Shown here in pieces: positions 51,348 to 59,131 of a stretch of DNA of 64,000 nucleotides. Made by a program: the position numbers and the translations under genes. Each line of letters opens with the position of its first letter. Positions within the stretch are counted from its first letter, which is position 1. Under the pieces are notes generated by a model that was not told where the DNA came from, ran no database searches, and was given only the letters and a program-made list of their open reading frames with translations. The DNA is taken from positions 2,666,001 through 2,730,000 of the forward strand of contig NZ_CP040887.1 of the NCBI RefSeq assembly GCF_006337125.1, written 5' to 3'. Source of the stretch: Serinicoccus chungangensis (GTDB taxonomy: Bacteria; Actinomycetota; Actinomycetes; Actinomycetales; Dermatophilaceae).

Positions 51348-52679
51348 TTACTGGGTGGTGGCGGCGAGCTCCTTGCGGAAGCCCACCAGGGTGAACAGGC
51401 CACCCCCCACGGCCACGACGGCCAGGAGCAGCAGACCGAGGGTGTAGCTGCCGAAGGCACCGTAGATCGCGCCCATCAGCAGCGGGGGGACGAACCCGCC
51501 CAGCCCGCCGGCCGCGCCGACGACACCGGTCACCGCGCCGACCCGGGCCGGCTCGACGAGCGCGGCGACCAGCGCGAAGACGGCACCGGCTCCCGCACCG
51601 AGCCCGGCAGCCATCCCGAGGAAGGCCACGGTGCCGACCGGCTCGAGGGCCACCGGGTAGGTGTTGTCCCCGACGATGACCGTGGTGCCCGCACCGACGA
51701 GGGCGGCGAGCAGCGCGAAGAGCCCGGTGACGATGAGCAGGGAGGCCAGCACGAGGGTCTTGGAGTAGCGGTCGCACAGCCAGCCACCGACGGGCCGGGC
51801 GACGACGGAGACGACGACGAAGCCGGCCATCCGCAGGGCCCCGTCGCCCTTGTCCATGCCGAAGTTGTTGACCAGGTAGGTCGGCAGGTAGACGCTGAAC
51901 GCCACGAAACCGCCGAAGGCGATGGCGTAGAGCATCGCCAGCTTCAGGGCCACCGGCTGGGCCAGCGTGTGCAGGGCCGCGGACAGCCAGTTGCCGCCGC
52001 GGGCACCCCCGGCGCGGCCCGGGGGCACGCGCAGGACGAACCAGGCCAGCACGGCATACCCGGCGAGGAGCACCGCGACCAGCACGAAGGGGGCGGGGCG
52101 GCCGAAGGCGTTGGCCAGCTGGAGGGTGGTGAACGCCGCGACCGCGGTGCCACCGGTGCCCATGCCGAAGATGCCGAGCGCCGCGCCGCGCCGGGCCGGG
52201 GGGTGCCAGGCGTTGACGAAGGGCACACCGACCGCGAAGGAGGTGCCGCCGATGCCCAGGAAGAAGCCACCGATCAGGAGGGCGGCGAGGTTGTCGCCGA
52301 AGAAGCCGAGGAAGAGCACCGGCAGGATGGTCAGGACCGCGACGGCCGGGAACATCACCTTGGCGCCGAGGCGGTCGGTGAGCGCGCCGGCCGGGATCCG
52401 GCCCAGGGAGCCGACGATCACCGGCGTGGCGACGACCAGCGACTGCTGCAGCGAGGTCAGGCCCAGCTCCTCGCGCAGGGTGACCGCCAGCGGGGAGAGC
52501 AGGGCCCAGGCCCAGAAGCAGATGGCGAAGCCGAGCGTGGCCATCAGCAGCATCGTGCGCGCGGTGCGGGGGTCGGGCTCACCCGTCGCGGCGGTCGCGC
52601 CGGCCCCGGCGGGGGCGGCCGCAGGAGCGCCGAGGTCGGGAGCGGGCGTGCCGACGTCGCGGCTCGGGGAGTCGGTCAT
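51348..52679 (-). CDS. narK: nitrate/nitrite transporter NarK-like
   Basis: The 443-aa membrane protein is a major-facilitator NNP-family porter with twelve hydrophobic segments. Signatures are LATLGFAICFWAWALLSPLA, the nitrate-signature-like GGFFLGIGGTSFAVGVPFVN with AWHPPARRGAALGIFGMGTGGT, and GLGAGAGAVFALVAALVEPA. It imports nitrate and/or exports nitrite. The ATG at 52679 is chosen because upstream frame is not membrane-like. It heads the leftward nar unit, 47 bases before the regulator. Confidence 0.9.
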   Translation of the reverse strand: MTDSPSRDVGTPAPDLGAPAAAPAGAGATAATGEPDPRTARTMLLMATLGFAICFWAWALLSPLAVTLREELGLTSLQQSLVVATPVIVGSLGRIPAGALTDRLGAKVMFPAVAVLTILPVLFLGFFGDNLAALLIGGFFLGIGGTSFAVGVPFVNAWHPPARRGAALGIFGMGTGGTAVAAFTTLQLANAFGRPAPFVLVAVLLAGYAVLAWFVLRVPPGRAGGARGGNWLSAALHTLAQPVALKLAMLYAIAFGGFVAFSVYLPTYLVNNFGMDKGDGALRMAGFVVVSVVARPVGGWLCDRYSKTLVLASLLIVTGLFALLAALVGAGTTVIVGDNTYPVALEPVGTVAFLGMAAGLGAGAGAVFALVAALVEPARVGAVTGVVGAAGGLGGFVPPLLMGAIYGAFGSYTLGLLLLAVVAVGGGLFTLVGFRKELAATTQ

Positions 52680-52754
52680 CAACAGTTCTCTTTCGGCGTC
52701 GGTCGGTGCAGGACTGGGGCAGGGATGGTGCCGGGTCCGTCGAGAGCGGACACT

Positions 52755-52782
52755 ACGGAGCATAGTGGACGACGGACTCCGT
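52755..52782. promoter_or_regulatory. palindromes in the narK / DUF2249 divergent promoter region
   Basis: The 161-base gap between narK and the DUF2249 gene contains the perfect palindrome ACGGACTCCGT (52772-52782) and a second ACGGAG half at 52755-52760. An AT-rich stretch TTGTTTAGTTTATATTGG follows at 52782-52799 with a possible -10 (TATATT). This is the natural place for the control site of both divergent units. Confidence 0.5.
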
Positions 52783-52840
52783 TGTTTAGTTTATATTGGA
52801 TCTGTCCGTCAAACTCCTCCCGACCCGCGAAGGACTCCTC

Positions 52841-53152
52841 ATGAGCGACTCCACCGCCCCCGCCGGCACCACCGCGCTGCCCCTCTCCGACCGCAGCGGC
52901 TGCGCCTGCGGCTGCACCGACGAGGGCGTGCCCGCGCTCGACGCCCGCGAGATCCCCCACGCGATCCGGCACGCGACGATCTTCGGCGCGCTCTCCGGCC
53001 TGCGCCCGGGCCAGCAGATGGACCTGGTCGCCCCGCACGACCCGCTGCCGCTGCTCGCCCAGATCACCGACCGCGAGGGCGAGGCCATCACCTGGGACTA
53101 CCGAGTCCGCGGCCCCGAGGCCTGGACCCTGCGCTTCACCCGCTCCGCCTGA
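52841..53152 (+). CDS. DUF2249 domain protein
   Basis: The 103-aa protein has the DUF2249 pattern ALDAREIPHAIRHATIFGAL, then LRPGQQMDLVAPHDPLPLLA and the C-terminal WDYRVRGPEAWTLRF. An N-terminal C-A-C-G-C cluster (SGCACGCTDEG) may bind metal. DUF2249 proteins are common next to denitrification and nitric-oxide genes. The ATG at 52841 is preferred to 52796, which lies in promoter sequence. It ends one base before the hemerythrin gene. Confidence 0.85.
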   Translation: MSDSTAPAGTTALPLSDRSGCACGCTDEGVPALDAREIPHAIRHATIFGALSGLRPGQQMDLVAPHDPLPLLAQITDREGEAITWDYRVRGPEAWTLRFTRSA

Positions 53153-53153
53153 G

Positions 53154-53642
53154 ATGTGCACCTACTGCGGCTGCGAGTCTATCGGGGTCATCGGCCGGTT
53201 CATGGCCGAGCACACCGACATCATCAACGCCTCCGGTGAGCTGCGTCGGGCCTGCGAGGGCGGCAGTACCCCGCAGGTCGTGGCGGCCGTCGACCGGGTC
53301 GAGGCGCTGCTACACCCGCACACCCGCGACGAGGAGACCGGGCTGTTCGCCGTACTGCGCCGCCAGGAGCAGTTCACCGACCACATCGACAGCCTCTGCT
53401 CGGAGCACACCACGCTCGATGCCCAGCTCGAGGCGATCCGGCGGGCCGGCGCGGACGTCGACCCCGTGCTCGTCGACACCTTCCTGCACGACCTGCGTCA
53501 CCACATCGACAGGGAGGACAACGGCCTGTTCCCCGCTGCGGCGATCGCGCTGGACTCTCCCGACTGGGCTGAGGTGGACGAGGTGACACCGGCCCTGGCA
53601 CCCGCGTCCGGGGCCCCAGGACAGGCACCGGGCCGAGGATGA
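53154..53642 (+). CDS. hemerythrin-like protein
   Basis: The 162-aa protein begins MCTYCGCES, then has a four-helix hemerythrin HHE-type domain with diiron ligands in FMAEHTDIINASGEL, LHPHTRDEETGLFAVL, SEHTTLDAQL and LRHHIDREDNGLFPAA. Such proteins bind oxygen or NO through a diiron site and repair or protect metal clusters. Its stop overlaps the next start by 4 bases (ATGA). Its place between DUF2249 and an NnrS-like gene supports an NO-linked role. Confidence 0.85.
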   Translation: MCTYCGCESIGVIGRFMAEHTDIINASGELRRACEGGSTPQVVAAVDRVEALLHPHTRDEETGLFAVLRRQEQFTDHIDSLCSEHTTLDAQLEAIRRAGADVDPVLVDTFLHDLRHHIDREDNGLFPAAAIALDSPDWAEVDEVTPALAPASGAPGQAPGRG

Positions 53643-54808
53643 GCAGCAGCGCGGGCCCCGCCGGCCGCAGTCCGCGCTGGGCCCCGCTGCTCATCGTCGG
53701 CGGCGGGCTGGCCCTGCTGGCCGGCCTCGACGCCGCGCTCACCCTGGCCGGCCTGCCCGCCCCCGTGGGCAGCGCGCGGCTCGCGGTCCTGCACGGGCCG
53801 CTCATGGTGCTGGGCTTCCTGGGCACCGTCATCGCCCTCGAGCGTGCCGTGGCGCTGCGCACGACCTGGTCCCTGCTCGCCCCCGCCCTGCTCGGGGCCG
53901 GGGCCCTCGCCCTGGTGGTGCTGGCCCAGCCGCTGCTCGGGCGCCTGCTGCTCGTGCAGGGCATGCTGCTGCTCGTCGTGGTCTACCTCGCGCTGTGGCG
54001 GCGCAACGGCGACCTGCTCGTGGCCGTCCAGGCCCTCGGCGCGGTGCTCGCCGCCGCGGCCGCGCTGCTGCTCACCCGCGTCGAGGTCGCGACCGTGGTG
54101 CCGCTGCTCGTCGGCTTCGTCGTGCTGACCATCGGGGCCGAGCGCGTCGAGCTGGCCCGGCTGGCGATGCCCGACGGCTCCCGGCGCACCCTCACCACCC
54201 ACGCCGCCGGCCTGACCGGCGCCGCCCTGGCGGCCCTGCTGTGGCCGGTGCCGGGCGGGCGCCTGCTGGGCGTGTCGCTGCTGCTCCTGACGGCCTGGCT
54301 CGTGCGGCACGACGTCGCCCGCCGGCTGGTGCGCACGAGCGGCCTGCCGCGCTTCGCCGCCGCCGCGCTCCTGGCGGGCTACGCCTGGCTGGCCGTCGCC
54401 GGCCTGGGCCTGGTGCTGCTGGGGTCGCCGGCCGTCTCCCCCGCCGGCTACGACATCGTGGTCCACGCCACCTTCCTCGGCTTCGCGATGTCGATGATCC
54501 TGGCCCACGCCCCGGTGATCCTGCCCGCGGTGCTCCGGGTGCGCCTGCCCTACACCGCCGTGATGTGGGGCCCGCTGGTCCTGCTGCACGTCACGCTGCT
54601 GGGCCGCGTCCTCACGGTGGCCGCCGGCACCACGGCCGGCTGGCACGCCGCGCTCATCGGCAACGTCGCAGCCGTCCTGCTCTTCGTCACGGTGTCGGCC
54701 ATCACCTCGGCCGGCGCACGGCGCCACCGAGCCGCACGCACCCGCCATACCCGCCACCGCTCCCCCACCCCAACGACCGAGGAACACGAGCCCGCATGCC
54801 TGCCCTGA
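53639..54808 (+). CDS. multi-pass membrane protein, NnrS-like
   Basis: The 389-aa protein has about twelve hydrophobic segments. VLHGPLMVLGFLGTVIALER and VVHATFLGFAMSMILAHAPV with ILPAVLRVRLPYT carry conserved histidines of the kind seen in NnrS, a heme/copper membrane protein of nitric oxide metabolism. Homology is suggested by these histidines, size and neighbours rather than by a firm signature. It starts inside the hemerythrin stop and its last 13 bases overlap the nirK gene, so the four genes form one tight operon. Confidence 0.6.
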   Translation: MSSSAGPAGRSPRWAPLLIVGGGLALLAGLDAALTLAGLPAPVGSARLAVLHGPLMVLGFLGTVIALERAVALRTTWSLLAPALLGAGALALVVLAQPLLGRLLLVQGMLLLVVVYLALWRRNGDLLVAVQALGAVLAAAAALLLTRVEVATVVPLLVGFVVLTIGAERVELARLAMPDGSRRTLTTHAAGLTGAALAALLWPVPGGRLLGVSLLLLTAWLVRHDVARRLVRTSGLPRFAAAALLAGYAWLAVAGLGLVLLGSPAVSPAGYDIVVHATFLGFAMSMILAHAPVILPAVLRVRLPYTAVMWGPLVLLHVTLLGRVLTVAAGTTAGWHAALIGNVAAVLLFVTVSAITSAGARRHRAARTRHTRHRSPTPTTEEHEPACLP

Positions 54809-57558
54809 CCAGCCCTGCCGTCCCCGACGCCCCGCGACCGACCGGTCCCGCCCGTCCGGGCGGCGCACGGGGCAGGTGGCCGCTGCGCGACTACCCCGGC
54901 GTGCTCTGGATGGTGCTCGCGGTGATCACGACCCTGGTGCACCCCTTCGTGCCCGGCTCCCGGTGGCTCATGGTGCACCTGGTGCTGCTCGGCGCCCTGA
55001 CGCACTCGATCATGGTGTGGAGCACCCACTTCAGCCAGGCGCTGCTGAAGACCGCACCCGGCCTGGACGACCGTCGCCGACAGAACCACCGCCTGGTCCT
55101 GCTCCTGGTCGGCACCACGACCACCCTGGTCGGCGTGCCCACGGTCCAGTGGTGGGTCACCGCGACGGGCGCCGCGATGGTCACCGCCGCCGTCGTCTGG
55201 CACGGCGTTCAACTCTCCCGCCGACTGCGCTCGGCGCTACCGGGCCGGTTCCGGGTGACCGTGCGGTACTACCTGGCCGCGGCCGTCTGCCTGCCGGTCG
55301 GCGTCGCCCTGGGCGCCACCCTCGCGCTGGGTCTCGACGACACGACGCACGGCCGCCTCCTGCTGGCGCACATCACCGTCAACGTCCTCGGCTGGGTCGG
55401 GCTCACCGTCACCGGCACCCTGCTCACCCTGTGGCCCACGATGCTGCGCACCCCCATCGGACCCGAGGCGGAACGGCGCGCGCACCAGGCCCTGCCCGGA
55501 CTCGCCGGCGCGATCGCGCTGCTCGTGGCCGGTGCCCTGGCTGACCTGCGGTGGGTCACCGTCGCCGCGCTGAGCCTGTACGCCCTGGCGCTGGCGTGGT
55601 GGGCCTCCGCGGTCCTCGCGCCGGCTCGAACCGCCCGCCCGCGCGAGTTCGCCCCGGCCTCGGTCGGTCTGTCGCTGGGCTGGTGGCTGGCCGGCATCGT
55701 GGTCGTCCTCGTGCGGCTCTCGACCACGCAGACATGGGCCGAGTTCACCGACGGCTTCGGCCCCACCACCGCGATCCTCGTCGTCGGGTTCGCCGCCCAG
55801 CTGCTGCAGGGAGCGCTGTCCTACCTGGTCCCGTCGGTGCTCGGCGGCGGCAAGACCGTCGTGCGCGCCGGGCAGGCGTGGTTCGACCGATGGGGCACCG
55901 CGCGGCTCGTCGTCGTCAACGCCGGCCTGCTCCTGTGCCTGCTGCCCGTCCCGAGCATCGTGCGCGTGATCCTGTCCGTGCTCGTCCTACTCGCCCTTGC
56001 CGCCTTCATCCCGCTGATGCTCGCCGGGATCCGCGCCGCGGTGCGCGCGAAGAAAGAAGTGGAGACGGCCCGCGCCCGGGGAGAACGCCCGGCCGGGGCG
56101 GCCCCCACGCCGAGGGCCCCCGCCGGCGAGCCCGACCGCATGCCGTCAGTCTGGTCCGGCGGGCAGCTGGTGGCTGCGGTGTCCGCGCTCGTGCTGGCCG
56201 TGTCTGTCGGCGTCGCGCTCGACCCTGCCGCAGCCGGTCTGGCGGGGGGCACGTCGACCGGTCGGGCGGTCGCGGTCGCCCCCACCGGCGCCACCACCAC
56301 CGTCCAGGTGGCCGCCGTCGACATGCGCTTCCAGCCCGCCCGTATCGAGGTGACCCGCGGTGATCGTCTGGTCGTCGAGCTGACCAACACCGACCCGACC
56401 ACCGTGCACGACCTGCAGGTCCTCGGCCAGCGCACGCCCCGCCTGTCCCCCGGCGAGTCCGCCACGCTCGACCTGGGTGTCGTCGGTGAGCCGGCGCAGG
56501 GCTGGTGCACGATCGTGGGCCACCGGCAGATGGGGATGGTCCTGGACGTCGTGGTGACCGGGGACGACCAGGTGTCCGTCGCCGCTGAGGACCACACCGG
56601 CCACGACACCGAGGGAAACGACACCGACGGCCCAGCCTCGATGCACCTCGACCCGCAGACCCCGGTGACGGACCCGGTCGACCCAGCTCTGCCGCCGGTG
56701 ACGACGAAGGCGGGCACCACGCACCAACTCACCCTCAGGGCGACCGAGGAGGAGCTCGAGGTCGCCCCCGGCATCACCCAGCTCCGCTGGACCTTCAACG
56801 GTCGGGTCCCGGGTCCGACGCTGCGCGGCAAGGTGGGGGACGTCTTCGAGGTTACCCTGGTCAACGACGGGACGATGGGCCACTCGATCGACTTCCACGC
56901 CGGGGCCTTGGCCCCTGACGAGCCGATGCGCACCATCCCACCCGGGGAGTCGCTGGTCTATAACTTCACCGCACAGCGGGCCGGGATCTGGATGTACCAC
57001 TGCTCGACCATGCCCATGACCAGCCACATCTCGGCCGGCATGCACGGCGCCGTCATCATCGACCCACCCGAGGGCCTGCCACCGGTGGACCGGGAGTACC
57101 TGCTCGTCCAGTCCGAGGTGCACCTCTCCCCCGCCACTGTCCAGGACGGCGCGCCCGCGGCGGAGGTCGACGCCGTGGCAGCCGCGTCGGACCGGCCAAG
57201 CTTCGTCACCTTCAACGGCATCGCCAACCAGTACGACGAGCACGTTCTCGACGCCGTGGTCGGAGACCGCGTGCGGCTCTGGGTGCTGGACGCTGGCCCG
57301 AACCGTTCGACGTCCTTCCACGTCGTCGGCGGCCAGTTCGACACCGTCTACGCCGAAGGGGCCTGGCGTCTCGGGAGCCCCGAAGGTCCGACCGAGGACG
57401 CAGGGGCACAGACCCTGGGCCTCATGGCCGCCCAGGGCGGCTTCGTCGAGCTGACCTTCCCCGAGGCGGGGTCCTACCCGTTCGTCTCCCACGCCATGGC
57501 CGACGCCGAGCGCGGCGCCCACGGGGTCATACGGGTCACTGCGCGGACCGACGAGTGA
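54796..57558 (+). CDS. nirK: copper nitrite reductase NirK fused to membrane and cupredoxin domains
   Basis: The 920-aa protein is predicted to reduce nitrite to nitric oxide outside the membrane. Residues 1-about 430 form a membrane part with about ten helices, one ending HITVNVLGWVGLTVTGTLL. Residues about 495-600 are a cupredoxin with H538 and WCTIVGHRQMGM. Residues about 650-920 are the two-domain NirK. Type 1 copper ligands are H696, C736, H744 and M749; type 2 ligands are H701, H735 and H842; catalytic Asp is in SIDFHAG. All are present. The membrane and cupredoxin parts could carry electrons from the quinone pool directly to NirK. Most NirK are about 350 aa and lack both. Confidence 0.9.
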   Translation: MPALTSPAVPDAPRPTGPARPGGARGRWPLRDYPGVLWMVLAVITTLVHPFVPGSRWLMVHLVLLGALTHSIMVWSTHFSQALLKTAPGLDDRRRQNHRLVLLLVGTTTTLVGVPTVQWWVTATGAAMVTAAVVWHGVQLSRRLRSALPGRFRVTVRYYLAAAVCLPVGVALGATLALGLDDTTHGRLLLAHITVNVLGWVGLTVTGTLLTLWPTMLRTPIGPEAERRAHQALPGLAGAIALLVAGALADLRWVTVAALSLYALALAWWASAVLAPARTARPREFAPASVGLSLGWWLAGIVVVLVRLSTTQTWAEFTDGFGPTTAILVVGFAAQLLQGALSYLVPSVLGGGKTVVRAGQAWFDRWGTARLVVVNAGLLLCLLPVPSIVRVILSVLVLLALAAFIPLMLAGIRAAVRAKKEVETARARGERPAGAAPTPRAPAGEPDRMPSVWSGGQLVAAVSALVLAVSVGVALDPAAAGLAGGTSTGRAVAVAPTGATTTVQVAAVDMRFQPARIEVTRGDRLVVELTNTDPTTVHDLQVLGQRTPRLSPGESATLDLGVVGEPAQGWCTIVGHRQMGMVLDVVVTGDDQVSVAAEDHTGHDTEGNDTDGPASMHLDPQTPVTDPVDPALPPVTTKAGTTHQLTLRATEEELEVAPGITQLRWTFNGRVPGPTLRGKVGDVFEVTLVNDGTMGHSIDFHAGALAPDEPMRTIPPGESLVYNFTAQRAGIWMYHCSTMPMTSHISAGMHGAVIIDPPEGLPPVDREYLLVQSEVHLSPATVQDGAPAAEVDAVAAASDRPSFVTFNGIANQYDEHVLDAVVGDRVRLWVLDAGPNRSTSFHVVGGQFDTVYAEGAWRLGSPEGPTEDAGAQTLGLMAAQGGFVELTFPEAGSYPFVSHAMADAERGAHGVIRVTARTDE

Positions 57559-57644
57559 ACACCCACCGTCGCCGGGGTGATCGCTGCGCAAGCCGAGCCC
57601 ACCCCGGTGTCCGTTCGTGGCTGAGGGCAGCTCAGCACCTGGGC

Positions 57645-57727
57645 CTAGCTGTACTGACCACGGAGGTTGGGTACGGGACCGGGGTGTCGACGTGACATGA
57701 GGAAGACCTCCGAGTGAGGTGTGGGGC
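57645..57727 (-). pseudogene. internally deleted IS481 copy
   Basis: On the minus strand the start ATGTCAC of an IS481 transposase, with its GGAGG site, is joined directly to the family's last codons, PVPNLRGQYS and stop (TAG). Nothing of the middle remains. Its left end (CACACCTCACTCGGAGGTCTTC) faces the matching left end of the larger copy at 57783, forming an inverted pair around 57715-57770. It is a tiny deletion derivative, MITE-like in form. Confidence 0.6.
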
Positions 57728-57782
57728 TGTCTAGGAACACACCCCTCACGCCGGAGGTCTTCAGTCCCACGCTAACGCCTCG

Positions 57783-58652
57783 TTGTCCCCGACCGGCCGC
57801 CTGCGACTGGCTCGGTGCGTCGTCGACGACGGTTGGACCCCGGCGCGCGCGGCCGAGCGGTTCAACGTCTCGATCACCACGGCCAGGCGGTGGGCCAGCC
57901 GGTACCGCACCGAGGGCCCAGCGGGGATGGTGGACCGCTCCAGCCGGCCGGCCAGCTGCCCGCACCGCACACCACAACGGCGGGAGCGGCGCGTGCTCGG
58001 ACTGCGGGTGTCCCGCCGATGGGGACCGGCCCGGATCGCCTACCACCTGGGCATGCACCCCTCGACCGTGCACAAGATCCTGACCCGCTACCGGTGCCTG
58101 CGACTGTCCTGGACCGACCCAGCCACCGGCGCCCCTGTCCGCGCGCAGCGGCGCAAGATCCGCCGCTACGAGCATCCCGCGCCCGGTGACCTGGTCCACG
58201 TCGATGTCAAGAAGCTGGGCCGCATCCCCGAGGGCGGTGGGCACAAGGTGCTGGGCCGGGCCCAGGGCAAGAGGGACCGCCGCCGCGGGATGGGGTACTG
58301 GTTCATCCACAACGCCGTGGACGACCACACGCGCCTGGCCTATAGCGAGTTGCTCACCGACGAACGGAAGGAGACCGCCGCCGGGTTCTGGGCTCGCGCC
58401 CACGCCTACTTCGCCACTGCCGGGATCACCGTGACCCGGGTGCTGACCGACAACGGGGCCTGCTACCGCTCACGCGCCTTCGCCGCGGCCCTGGGCGAGG
58501 ACATCGCGCACAAGCGGACCCGCCCCTACCGGCCGCAGACCAACGGCAAGGTCGAGCGGTTCAATCGCACCATGCTCGAGGAGTGGGCCTACGCCCGCCC
58601 GTACACCAGCGAGACCGAGCGCGCAGCGGTCAAGCCCCGGGTAGTGGTGTAG
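57783..58652 (+). pseudogene. IS481-family transposase, lacking its start codon and C-terminus
   Basis: The frame encodes the HTH part (GRLRLARCVVDDGWTPARAA, ERFNVSITTARRWASRY) and rve core with Asp in LVHVDVKKLG, Asp in VLTDNGACYR and Glu in KVERFNRTML. The expected ATG before SHANASLSPTGRL is missing (TCCCAC where relatives have ATGTCACAC), leaving a TTG at 57783. The C-terminus ends abruptly as ERAAVKPRVVV instead of running about 35 residues further to ...NLxGQY. Both ends are thus damaged. Confidence 0.8.
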
Positions 58653-58680
58653 CGCTGCGTTGTCTACGCGCCTAGCAAGT

Positions 58681-58719
58681 GTGAAGCCCCCACCCGGACA
58701 AGACGGACGGGGGCTTCAC
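58681..58719 (-). terminator. strong hairpin terminator of the 58734 gene
   Basis: GTGAAGCCCCC and GGGGGCTTCAC form a perfect 11-bp stem with a 17-base loop, 14 bases after the stop of the leftward small gene. Confidence 0.8.
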
Positions 58720-58733
58720 GGTTCGTGGGCGGC

Positions 58734-58937
58734 TCAGGCCTTCTTGTCGTCGTCCTTGCCCTCGACGTCGCCGAACTGGTCGGCCCGGTCGTTGGCGAAC
58801 GCCTGCGCCTTGTCGACCTGCTCGGAGTGCTGCCCCCCGGTCTTGTCGTCGACGAAGTCACCGCCCTTCTCCACCCCCTGGTCGACCTTCTCATCGTGCT
58901 CGCCGGCCATGTCCTTGGCCTTGTCCATGAACCCCAT
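58734..58937 (-). CDS. Rv0909-like small hydrophilic protein (antitoxin-family)
   Basis: The 67-aa very hydrophilic protein reads MGFMDKAKDMAGEHDEKVDQ, then GVEKGGDFVDDKTGG and QVDKAQAFANDRADQ. This M-G-F-M-D-K-A-K-D start and the D-K-T-G repeat are typical of the mycobacterial Rv0909 group, annotated as antitoxins, and loosely of CsbD stress proteins. GGAAGGAGAG precedes the ATG. No toxin partner (an SRPBCC protein in the Rv0909-Rv0910 pair) is adjacent; decayed IS copies lie on both sides. Function therefore open. Confidence 0.7.
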   Translation of the reverse strand: MGFMDKAKDMAGEHDEKVDQGVEKGGDFVDDKTGGQHSEQVDKAQAFANDRADQFGDVEGKDDDKKA

Positions 58938-59131
58938 GACGTGACTCTCCTTCCCATCGGGTCCGGCACCCCAGCCGAGGTGCCCGTTCTGCCCATACAA
59001 ACACACCGCGACACCACTGTCGACACCAAGCACCACGCCGTCGCGGCCACCACCCACGCGACATGTCCGAGCAGTCAACCACGACGTACCCGGCTCGAAA
59101 ACGGTCGTCACTGAGCCAGCCAGTTCAGAGA

